Shown here: positions 14,873 through 22,760 of the stretch, in pieces
Numbering within the stretch: the stretch's first letter is position 1
Layout of the letters: each line of letters starts with the position of its first letter
NCBI GenBank assembly: GCA_002411015.1
Contig: DHPY01000068.1
Coordinates: 1 to 31,049, forward strand
Length of the DNA stretch: 31,049 nt
DNA from: Armatimonadetes bacterium UBA5352
Lineage (GTDB): Bacteria > Armatimonadota > Zipacnadia > Zipacnadales > UBA5352
Direction: 5' to 3'
The notes under the pieces: generated by a model
The model's input: only the letters and a program-made list of their open reading frames with translations
What the model was told of the DNA's origin: nothing
Database searches by the model: none
Position numbers and translations under genes: made by a program

Positions 14873-15640
14873 CTACGCCAGCTCCACCATGCAGTCGAAG
14901 AGCCGCGCGTAGACCGCCAGCACCCGCTCCGGGTCACTGCTCGGGCTCGCCTCAAGGGAGAGATAGCCGTCGTAGCCCATGTTGCGCAGGATGCGGAAGA
15001 GGTTCTGATACGGGTACTTCGGCGACTCGATGTCATGCAGGTGCACGTGCCGCAGATAGCGCGCGACGGGCTCGAGGAAGGTGCTGATCGTCCCCCACTT
15101 GCTCTCGCGCGGATCGCAGTTGTACACGATGCCGATGCGGTCGTTGTCCGCAAGCTCGACCGCACGCAGGGTGTACTCCCAGCGGTAGAAGTCGCCGTGC
15201 ATCTCGAGGTTGCAGTCAACGCCGGTGCCCTCGGCATGCGCGCCGATCTCGCAGAGCGCGGCGCCTACGTTCTCGACGACCTCAGCCCTGTCGGCGCCCT
15301 TCGGGAAGGCGTTCCCGAAGACGCGAATGCGTGGCGCGCCAACCTCCGCCGCAAGGTCGATGAACTGCTTCGCGATGTCAATCTGCTCCTGGCGCTCTGC
15401 GGCGTCGAGGGATTCGAAGCGGCAGCTTGTGGAGATACCGGCGAGGTTCACGCGCGCGGCCTCGAACTTCGCCTTGATCTCGGCGCGCTGCTCGACGGTG
15501 GTGTCAAGCTCGATCCCGTGGCCGTGGTTGAGCTGTGCGCGGCACTCGACGCCCTCGTATCCGTAGCGATCGCAGACCGCGAGCAGCTCATCGAGGGAGT
15601 AGTCGCGGCCGAGGTTAAAGGTGAGCAGGCAGAGCTTCAT
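14873..15640 (-). CDS. sugar phosphate isomerase/epimerase-like TIM-barrel protein
   Basis: 255 residues. Belongs to the AP endonuclease 2 / xylose-isomerase-like TIM-barrel family. The expected metal ligands are visible on successive strands: Glu146 in CNLEMHGD, Asp176 in YNCDPRES, His200 and His202 in RHVHLHDIE, and Glu230 in YLSLEAS. Members interconvert ketoses and related sugars or open cyclitols. Start ATG 15640 has GGAGG eight bases upstream, inside the preceding gene. The ATG overlaps the stop of the uracil-DNA glycosylase gene (ATGA, 4 bp), so translation is coupled, although the two functions are unrelated. Cytoplasmic; exact substrate unknown. Confidence 0.85.
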   Translation of the reverse strand: MKLCLLTFNLGRDYSLDELLAVCDRYGYEGVECRAQLNHGHGIELDTTVEQRAEIKAKFEAARVNLAGISTSCRFESLDAAERQEQIDIAKQFIDLAAEVGAPRIRVFGNAFPKGADRAEVVENVGAALCEIGAHAEGTGVDCNLEMHGDFYRWEYTLRAVELADNDRIGIVYNCDPRESKWGTISTFLEPVARYLRHVHLHDIESPKYPYQNLFRILRNMGYDGYLSLEASPSSDPERVLAVYARLFDCMVELA

Positions 15641-16290
15641 GGTGCGTCCTCCTCTTCACTGGCTGGTGAGCAGACGCGGGGGTAGTTCCCCGCGACCGAT
15701 GAAGGGCCTCCGGGAGGCGCGTCCCGACTTGCCGGCATCTCCGCGAGCTTGCGGAAGTCCTCGCGCATGCCCTCACGCGGCTCGGGGAAGCGCATCGCGG
15801 AGGCCGGGTGGTAGGTGATCAGCCAACGCCGGCCATCCTGCTCGCGCACCTGGCCGTGCACCTCGCGCATCCGCACGTCCTCGTCGAAGAGCGCCTTGAG
15901 GGCGACACCGCCGAGGGTCACAACGATCTCCGGGTCGATGAGCGCGATCTGATCGTGCAGCCACGCGGGGATGCAGGCGCCGGTCTCATCGGCGCGCGGA
16001 TTGCGGTTGCTCGGCGGGCGGCACTTGGCCACCGAGGTGATGTAGATCGCCTCGCGCGAAAGGCCGACCTCCGCCAGCAGCGCGTCGAGGAAGCCGCCGG
16101 ACATGCCGACGAACGGCCGCCCGCACTCATCTTCGCGCGCGCCGGGCGCTTCGCCGATGAACATGCAGCGGGCGTCCGCCGGCCCTTCGCCGGGTACCGC
16201 GTGTGTGCGCGTCTCGTGCAGCCGGCATCGCGTGCAGACGCGGATGCCCGCGTGGATGGCTGCCAGCTTCTCCTCGCGACTCGTGTCCAT
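15637..16290 (-). CDS. family 4 uracil-DNA glycosylase (iron-sulfur type)
   Basis: 217 residues. Removes uracil from DNA to start base-excision repair. Motif A is GEAPGAREDECGRPFVG (46-62), motif B is HPAS (161-164), and four cysteines at 19, 22, 90 and 106 match the ligands of the [4Fe-4S] cluster of family 4 enzymes. The last ~30 residues (ASRDAPPGGPSSVAG onward) are a low-complexity tail beyond the usual end of the fold. Start ATG 16290 is preferred over an ATG at 16314 because GGGAGG lies eight bases upstream. The last four bases overlap the start of the isomerase-like gene. Confidence 0.9.
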   Translation of the reverse strand: MDTSREEKLAAIHAGIRVCTRCRLHETRTHAVPGEGPADARCMFIGEAPGAREDECGRPFVGMSGGFLDALLAEVGLSREAIYITSVAKCRPPSNRNPRADETGACIPAWLHDQIALIDPEIVVTLGGVALKALFDEDVRMREVHGQVREQDGRRWLITYHPASAMRFPEPREGMREDFRKLAEMPASRDAPPGGPSSVAGNYPRVCSPASEEEDAP

Positions 16291-16397
16291 CCGCGAACCT
16301 CCCCACGGTATCATTCGCGGCGGCGAGGGCTGCGTCCTTCACGGCAGATGGCTGATGGCGGACCCTCCCCCACCGGCGGGGGATGGCGACAGCGTCT

Positions 16398-16416
16398 GAC
16401 GGGCTGGATGCCCGTC
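16398..16416 (+). repeat. GGA-loop hairpin (GACGGGC family)
   Basis: A perfect 7-bp stem GACGGGC/GCCCGTC closes the loop TGGAT, followed by GCTACGAA. Related hairpins occur at 4357-4375, 4410-4428, 30986-31002 and 31029-31047, always between genes. Confidence 0.75.
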
Positions 16417-16516
16417 GCTACGAAACGGGTACGACACAGTGAACGGCCGGCAGGCCGGAAGACATACTCCAGAAACCCGAGCACATCCACTCGGTCAGCG
16501 CGAATCCTGGACGGTC

Positions 16517-16623
16517 AAGTAGCGCGGGCGCCCTCCCGCACACGAATGACATGTGCAGAGGTCCATTCCCGCCCGGATTGGGTGGGACTCAGACGCTCGC
16601 GTCAGCGAGCGCCCCACCTACTT
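16517..16623. repeat. AAGTAG/CTACTT inverted-repeat element, copy A
   Basis: About 107 bp. The left end reads AAGTAG, then a GCGGG/CCCGC hairpin. The right end has a GGTGGG/CCCACC stem enclosing GCTCGC/GCGAGC, then CTACTT. The ends match those of the element at 25233-25329, with a different centre. No ORF inside. Confidence 0.7.
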
Positions 16624-16839
16624 CATGTCTGGTTGCGCCTACAGAAGGCTTCGTTGAGGCAATCCCGCGATCTCCGGAGTGTGAGTGGAAAGCCCTGTCC
16701 TGCGTGGGGACGCAACGAGGCGATTGACAGTTGGAGAGCCTGTCCTACAACGCCCTCATCCGCCCACGCTCAGCGTCACGAGGATCGGGCGAACCACGTT
16801 GCCCACGAGCGTGTGGCCGAGACCGGCATGATGATCTGA

Positions 16840-16965
16840 ATGGCCCCGCGCGCAGGCTACCAGCTCGACATGCTGCTGATCTACTTCGCGATCCTCTACA
16901 TGCTCATGACAGTGACCGCCCGCATCCGCGCCGAGGCCGGGCCGCCGGTGCCGTGGACCGGTACA
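16840..16965 (+). pseudogene. remnant of an OPT/DUF6785-like membrane protein
   Basis: About 40 residues in this frame (GYQLDMLLIYFAILYMLMTVTARIRAEAGPPVPW) contain one hydrophobic helix followed by RIRAEAGPP, a pattern I associate with DUF6784/DUF6785 oligopeptide-transporter-like proteins of environmental bacteria. Sequence on both sides does not continue the family: a stop sits just before the ATG and the following residues are low-complexity. No ribosome site precedes the ATG. The frame happens to stay open into the histidine kinase, so a membrane-anchored kinase starting here cannot be fully excluded. The rest of 16291-17229 shows the repeats listed separately and nothing else that I can support. 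Confidence 0.4.
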
Positions 16966-17229
16966 GTCACACCGACCAGCCACTTCGCCGCGACCGCACT
17001 ATCGGCCGAAGCAGAGGCGAGCATGTCATCAGCGTGGCTCATTCGCTCACCGCCACACGTCCTTAGGGCGGGATCCGCGCAGGGCTGGGCATTCCGCGTC
17101 TCCGCCCACCGCACCTGCAAGGGGCCGGGCACTACGTGCAGGAGTTCAGAGGGGCCACGGATAATCTCCCTGCGCGGGGACGCAGACGCAGGCCGGGCGA
17201 CGCACCAGCAGTTCTCCGGAGGGAACGCA

Positions 17230-18570
17230 GTGAACCAGCTCAGTCCCATAAGCCCAAACCTATCATCCAGCGCACGCGCAGGGACGGCCCCGGCGGAGGA
17301 CCGTGCCGATCAGGAGAAGCGCGCCATCATCGAGATCCTTCAACTCGTGACCCGTACGGAGGACCTGCACGAACTCGCCGCGGCCCTGATCGCGTACATC
17401 CGCGGATGGACCGGCTGCGAGGCGGCGGCACTGCGCGTGCGCCGGGGTGAGGACTTCCCGTTCTTCGCCACGGAGGGCTTCCCGGCGAAACTGCTCCGCG
17501 ACGAGAACAGCCTGTGCGCCTTCAATGAGAACGGCGAGATCATCCGCGATGCCTCGGGGAGACCTGTGCTGGAGTGCATCTGCGGCTGTGTCCTCTGTGG
17601 GGCGCTCGGGAAGCACCGGCCGTTCCTCACCGAGCAGGGCGGCTTCTGCGTCGCCAGCAGCACGCAGTTCGTCGTGGAGCATGGGCGGAACCTGCCGGGG
17701 AACATCCGTGGGAAGTGCGTCGAGCAGGGCTACGAGTCGATCGCGATCATCCCGCTGCGGCTCGACGATGAGCCATACGGCCTCCTGCACCTGTGCGACC
17801 GCCGCAGGGGCCTTTTCGACGACAGCACGCTGACGGTGCTGGAGCGCCTCGCGGACAGCCTCGCCGTCGCGCTCGCCCATCGTGAGGCGCAGCAGGCCGT
17901 CAGGCGCCATGAGGTGAGCCTGCGCGCACTCGCCTCCCGCCTCGCCATGACCGAGGAACAGGAGCGGCGGCGGATCGCGACCGTCCTGCACGATGACCTC
18001 TGCCAGACCCTCGCCTTCGCCAGTATGAGACTGAACTCGCTGCGCGACGCCGACCTCTCGCCCGAGGCCTCAGCCGTCACCTCCGAGATCGAGGGCCTGC
18101 TGGGGGAGGCCATCGCCTTCACCCGCGACCTCACCGTGGAACTGTGCCCGCCCGTCCTCTACCAGTCTGGGCTCGCAGCGGCACTCGAGTGGCTGGCCGA
18201 TCGCGCAGCGGCGCGACACGACCTCGTGGTGCAGTGTGAGAGCGACAGCGCCTGCTTCACCGACGCGGAGGTCGAGACCATCATCTTCAGATCGGTGCGC
18301 GAGTTGCTCGCGAACATCGTGAAGTACGCGCAGGCCACTTCGGTACGCATCTGGATGGCATGTACCGATGACGCCGTCCAGATCGGTGTCTCCGATGACG
18401 GTGTAGGCTTCGACAGCCGGCAGGAGCGCGTCCCCGAAGCCAACGGAGGCTTCGGGCTCTTCAGCATCCGCGAGGCCCTCGCGCACATCGGCGGCCACCT
18501 CGAGGTCCACTCCTCGCCCGGCCAGGGCACGACCTGTATTCTGAACGTGTCGCGCGAGCTGACGAAGTGA
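17230..18570 (+). CDS. GAF-domain sensor histidine kinase (HisKA_3 / NarL-partner type)
   Basis: 446 residues. A GAF domain (about 35-220) is followed by a HisKA_3 dimerisation domain with phospho-acceptor His254 in RRRIATVLHDDLCQTLA. The HATPase domain has an N-box around ELLAN (358-362), G1 DDGVGFD (389-395), G2 GGFGL (406-410) and GQGT (431-434). The GAF domain contains a cysteine cluster, LECICGCVLCG (114-124), plus Cys140, which could hold a metal, haem or redox centre. No membrane helix, so it is a soluble sensor. The GTG at 17230 is chosen for GGAGGG six bases upstream. Kinases of this class pair with LuxR/NarL-type regulators; none is in the window. It lies 125 bp before the GH42-like gene in the same direction. 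Confidence 0.88.
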   Translation: MNQLSPISPNLSSSARAGTAPAEDRADQEKRAIIEILQLVTRTEDLHELAAALIAYIRGWTGCEAAALRVRRGEDFPFFATEGFPAKLLRDENSLCAFNENGEIIRDASGRPVLECICGCVLCGALGKHRPFLTEQGGFCVASSTQFVVEHGRNLPGNIRGKCVEQGYESIAIIPLRLDDEPYGLLHLCDRRRGLFDDSTLTVLERLADSLAVALAHREAQQAVRRHEVSLRALASRLAMTEEQERRRIATVLHDDLCQTLAFASMRLNSLRDADLSPEASAVTSEIEGLLGEAIAFTRDLTVELCPPVLYQSGLAAALEWLADRAAARHDLVVQCESDSACFTDAEVETIIFRSVRELLANIVKYAQATSVRIWMACTDDAVQIGVSDDGVGFDSRQERVPEANGGFGLFSIREALAHIGGHLEVHSSPGQGTTCILNVSRELTK

Positions 18571-18695
18571 CGCCCGCACCCGCGCCCCCGGGAGGAGGTC
18601 TCCTCGCCCCGACCGGCGTATGACTCCCCGTCGCGCGTCGGCGTCTGGCGCGCGTCGCGAAGCCGGTCCACAAGCCGCCTCGGGGAGTGAGATCC

Positions 18696-21600
18696 ATGTC
18701 GCGATCGATCCTCGCCGCCGCCGTGTGCGCCGCACTCGTCCACCTCTGCCTGCCCGCAGCCGCCGAGGACCCGCTGGAGGTCGTGAACCCGAGCTTCGAG
18801 GAGATGGAGGGCGCAACCCTCGGTGAGCCCTCGCCCGACTGGGAGCAGGGCGGCGCGCCTCCGGGCTGGAGCGTCTGGTTCGGCTCCACCGCCCGCGCGT
18901 CCAACGCCGAGATCGCCTGGACCGCCGGCGCGGCGCATTCCGGGCAGCGCTCGGTCTCCGTCCGCAGCTCGAACGGCCCCACCGTCGTCATGCAGCAGGT
19001 CCCCGTGGAGCCCGGCGGCGTCTACACCGTCCGCGCATGGGGGCGCAGCACCAACCCAAAGTCCGAGGCGCTCGTCGGCATGCGCTGGAAGCAGGCGGAC
19101 GGCGCGTGGGCCACGGGCGAGCAGACGCGGGCGGGGCTGCCCGCCGACGTTCCCGCGGGCGAGTGGGCGGAGATCGAGTGCGTCGCACAGGCTCCGAAAA
19201 ACGCGGACTTCCTCGTGATCATGCTCACCGGCCAGGGCCAGGGCCCGGAGGATGCCTGCTGGTTCGATGATGTCTCGGTCGCGGCGCTGACAGGCAAAGA
19301 TCTCTACGTGGGCCCTGTGTCCTCGTGGTCGCACCGCATGTTCATGCCGTCCGAGGAGCCGCCTGTCACTGAGCACTTCGCGCTGGCGAACCCGCGCTCG
19401 GGAGGGCCGCTGAGCGTCCTCTTCCTCCTCGGCAACGACCACAACATACGCGAGGCCGACGAGCTTGCCCAGCGCCTGGAGATGGACTACGACGTCGCGT
19501 TCTGCCACGAGTACGACGGCCTGCTGTTCGCGCTCAATGACAGGGAGGTCCGCCGAAAGTTCGCCGCGCACGAGTACGACGCGGTCGTCGTCGCCATGAA
19601 GGTCAGCGACTCCCTCGCGCCGGCGCTGATGGACTACGCGAACGCCGGCGGAGGCGTGGTGCTGGTCGGCTGGCCGGGGATGGAGCCCGCGCTGCCGGAT
19701 GTCGCGCTCACCGACGCCCCCGCCGACCACTACATCGCCGAGGCCCTCGACGCGATGCCGGAGGTCCCGTCCGTGGAGGGCGCGTCGTTCGTGAAGGCGC
19801 TGCAGACGGGCGAGATCGGCGAGGGCCGCGTGGCGAGCCTCCGCTGGACCATCCGCTCGCGCTGCCTCACGCCGCAGGTGAGCTACGCCGAGCACGTGCA
19901 GCTCCCGCACAACTACTGGGAGGCCTTCCACGCGACGCTCGCGCGGAGCGTCCTCTGGGCGGCGGGCAAGGAGCCGGAGCAGCCGCTGAGCCTTACCGCA
20001 GACGGCTCGAGCCTGCGCACGGAAGGACCGGCCATCGCGGGAGGGCTGGACTGGCGCGTCTGGAGCGAGACCGGCGCCGAACAGATCGCCGATGATGACA
20101 GCGACCGCAGCGAGATGGCAGCCGCCCTGGCCGAGGCCGGTCCCGCCTTCGCCGCCGCGATCCTCCGTGACGATCAGGGCCGCGTCATCGACTTCGCCTG
20201 CACCCTCGCGCAGTCACCCACCACCCAGCGCATCACCTCGGTCGCGCTCGACCGCGACTGGTACTCACCCGGGGACACCGCGCAGGTGACGGTCGGCCTC
20301 GATGGCATCGAGGCCGACGGCCTTCACGTCACAGTCACCCCCTTCGACGCCTTCGGGCGCGAGCTACCCGGCGCGGAGGCGCCCGCGACCGGCACTGAGA
20401 CCGCGGTGGCGCTGCCCGTGCCGCAGGCCATCACCACCGGGCACTGGCTGACGGTCACGCTGCGGGCTGAGGACCGCGTCTACGATGTTGCTCGCACGCC
20501 GCTGCTCATCCCGCGGCCGCACACCGACTACTTCGCCGACTGGCGCATGAGCACGTGGGGCTCCGGCAACGCCATGCCGCCCTACCTTGACATGACCTTC
20601 TGCGAGCAGCTTGGCCGCACCGGCGTCTCGTCGCAGCTTGTCAGCACCGACGCGATGCTCGCGAGCGTTTCCGGCCTGCAGTCGCCCGTCGGCTACGGCT
20701 ACCCGCTGCCCGGCACCGGCCCGTTCGAGGGCGAGGGCACGGTCCGCGAGCCCTGCTTCAGCGACCCGGAGGTGCGTGCGCGCGTCGTGGAGGGCGCGGC
20801 CACCACTGCCGCCGCCCAGCGCGGCTACGGCCCGATCTGCGCCTACCTCAAAGACGAAACTTCGCTCGTGAAGAACGATCGCGACGTCTGCTCCGGCCCC
20901 TACTGCGCCGAGCGCTACGAGCAGTGGCTGCGCGCGCGCTACCCGTCCATCGAGGCGCTCAACGCCACCTGGGGGACCGACTACGCCGACTTCAGCGAAC
21001 CGGGCTTCGTGGCCTACCGCGATGCGCGCGAGCAGGCGACCTGGGCGCCGTGGCTGGAGTTCCGGCGCTTCATGGACTGGTACTGGACCGAGTCGGTGGA
21101 CCTGATCCGCTCGGGGATGCGCGAGGGCGACCCCGCGATCCCCGTCGCCTACCCGAACACATTCGGCCCGAACCCCTTCGCCGGGCGCGACTACTGGCAG
21201 CTTGCGCAGGCCAGCGAGTACTCGATGGAGTACATGACCGAGGTGCGCGGCGGCGTGGACAGCGCCGGTCACCGCATGGCCTTCGAGCCCTTCGCGCAGT
21301 GGACCGCGCCGGGCACGCCGCACCTGCCGTGGGTCGGCTATGTGCATGAGCCCGAGGACATCGAGTTCATCCCCTGGTGGGCGAGCCTCCACGGCGCCTC
21401 AGGCGTGACGATCTACGGCTCGATGTCCACCTTCGCGGGCAACGCCTCCTGGGCGCAGCTCTACCCGGACCTGCGGATCACGAAGCGAGGGGCGCTCTAC
21501 GAGGAGGTCACTCGCGATCTCCGCGAGGGCGTCGGGAAGCTCCTCATGAGTGCCGAGCGCCCGCAGCCAAAGATCGCCATGCTCTGGTCGCAGCCGAGCA

Positions 21601-22724
21601 TGTACGTCGGCTGGATGCTCTCGGAGTTCGAGGGCGACCCGGGCGGCCCCGGCGGCCGCGCGGACGACCCCTACGGCTCGCATGGCTGGTCGCGGATGGC
21701 GTGGCGGCACCTCATTCACGCAACGGGCCGGCAGTACGACTGGCTCTGCGAGGAGCAGCTTCCCGGGGCCATCCGCGGCTACGACGTCCTTGTGCTGCCC
21801 GCGACCTACGCGCTGGATGAGCGCGTGGTTGAGGCCGCGCGGAGCCTGCTGGCGCTCGGCGGCACGGTCATCGCGGACATGGGCGTCGGCATCACGAACG
21901 AGCACGGCCTCCCCGGCGCGCGCGACGAGGCGCTGGAGGAGTTGTTTGGACTCGAGCGCGCCGGCACGCCCACCTGGACGAAGCGCGAGATGACCCTCGC
22001 CGGCCTCCCCGTCGAGGTCTACGCAGACGCCGCGGGCGAGCCTGAGATCTCCATGAAGGAGCACCCCGGCGGCGGGCGCGCGTATGCGCTGAGCTTCGTC
22101 GCGCCGCGGAACAATGCGATGCTCCAGTGGCTCGAGGCGGAGGCGCTCGCGGGGCTGCCGAAGCTCGCGGCGATGGACCATCTGCCGGGCGAGCCTGGGG
22201 AGTATGAGCTGGTGCGGCTGGAGAGCGGCCCGATCGCGGTCCTCGGCGTGCTGCGCGAGCGGCGGATGGCGCTGAGCGATGGGCCGCTGACGCTCACGCT
22301 ACCCGAGGAGCGCGAGGTCTACGATGTGCGCGCGGGCAGGCACCTCGGGCGGACGGACAGGATCACCGCTGACCTCCGGCCGGGTGAGACGGCGCTCTAC
22401 GCGCTGCTGCCCTACCGCGTGGAGTCGCTGGCAGTCAGGGCCTCGGGCGCGGCCCCGGGCGCGGCATGCCGGGTGAGTGCGGTGCTGCGGGCCTCGGCGC
22501 CGACGCCGGGCGACCACGTGCTGCGCTTCGAGGTGCGCGATCCATCCGGCGCGCTGAGTGAGGCCTACGCGCGCAACGTGCTCTCCGAGCGCGGCGTGGC
22601 GCAGCTCACGATCCCGTTCGCGCTCAACGACGCGCAGGGCGAGTGGCGCGTTACCGTCCGCGACATCGCCACCGGCACCGAGGGCGAGGCGACGGTGAGC
22701 CTGGCGGTGGCTCCGGGGCCGTGA
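18696..22724 (+). CDS. large secreted GH42-type beta-galactosidase-like protein
   Basis: 1342 residues. Signal peptide 1-23 (hydrophobic core, then PAAAED). A carbohydrate-binding-like beta-sandwich follows (about 28-205, from NPSFEEMEG to CWFDDVSVAA), then an amidotransferase-like alpha/beta segment (about 230-420) and an Ig-like part (about 510-610). A TIM barrel (about 615-960) resembles GH42, for example the segment around IEALNATWGTDYADFSEP. Likely catalytic residues are Glu721 in AYLKDETSL (acid/base; the usual Asn-Glu is Asp-Glu here) and Glu864 in MAFEPFAQW (nucleophile). After the barrel comes a second GATase-like domain (about 960-1130), like the GH42 trimerisation domain, then beta domains. 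GH42 enzymes release beta-galactose or arabinose. Start ATG 18696 has GGGGAG eight bases upstream. Confidence 0.72.
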   Translation: MSRSILAAAVCAALVHLCLPAAAEDPLEVVNPSFEEMEGATLGEPSPDWEQGGAPPGWSVWFGSTARASNAEIAWTAGAAHSGQRSVSVRSSNGPTVVMQQVPVEPGGVYTVRAWGRSTNPKSEALVGMRWKQADGAWATGEQTRAGLPADVPAGEWAEIECVAQAPKNADFLVIMLTGQGQGPEDACWFDDVSVAALTGKDLYVGPVSSWSHRMFMPSEEPPVTEHFALANPRSGGPLSVLFLLGNDHNIREADELAQRLEMDYDVAFCHEYDGLLFALNDREVRRKFAAHEYDAVVVAMKVSDSLAPALMDYANAGGGVVLVGWPGMEPALPDVALTDAPADHYIAEALDAMPEVPSVEGASFVKALQTGEIGEGRVASLRWTIRSRCLTPQVSYAEHVQLPHNYWEAFHATLARSVLWAAGKEPEQPLSLTADGSSLRTEGPAIAGGLDWRVWSETGAEQIADDDSDRSEMAAALAEAGPAFAAAILRDDQGRVIDFACTLAQSPTTQRITSVALDRDWYSPGDTAQVTVGLDGIEADGLHVTVTPFDAFGRELPGAEAPATGTETAVALPVPQAITTGHWLTVTLRAEDRVYDVARTPLLIPRPHTDYFADWRMSTWGSGNAMPPYLDMTFCEQLGRTGVSSQLVSTDAMLASVSGLQSPVGYGYPLPGTGPFEGEGTVREPCFSDPEVRARVVEGAATTAAAQRGYGPICAYLKDETSLVKNDRDVCSGPYCAERYEQWLRARYPSIEALNATWGTDYADFSEPGFVAYRDAREQATWAPWLEFRRFMDWYWTESVDLIRSGMREGDPAIPVAYPNTFGPNPFAGRDYWQLAQASEYSMEYMTEVRGGVDSAGHRMAFEPFAQWTAPGTPHLPWVGYVHEPEDIEFIPWWASLHGASGVTIYGSMSTFAGNASWAQLYPDLRITKRGALYEEVTRDLREGVGKLLMSAERPQPKIAMLWSQPSMYVGWMLSEFEGDPGGPGGRADDPYGSHGWSRMAWRHLIHATGRQYDWLCEEQLPGAIRGYDVLVLPATYALDERVVEAARSLLALGGTVIADMGVGITNEHGLPGARDEALEELFGLERAGTPTWTKREMTLAGLPVEVYADAAGEPEISMKEHPGGGRAYALSFVAPRNNAMLQWLEAEALAGLPKLAAMDHLPGEPGEYELVRLESGPIAVLGVLRERRMALSDGPLTLTLPEEREVYDVRAGRHLGRTDRITADLRPGETALYALLPYRVESLAVRASGAAPGAACRVSAVLRASAPTPGDHVLRFEVRDPSGALSEAYARNVLSERGVAQLTIPFALNDAQGEWRVTVRDIATGTEGEATVSLAVAPGP

Positions 22725-22760
22725 GGTGGGGAGGCGCCCGCCTCCGCCACGCCGCGTCGC

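Noticed and set aside
18159..19931. A 590-codon minus-strand frame over the kinase and GH42-like genes
   Set aside because: It crosses two convincing genes in antisense, has compositional bias typical of shadow frames, and has no ribosome site.
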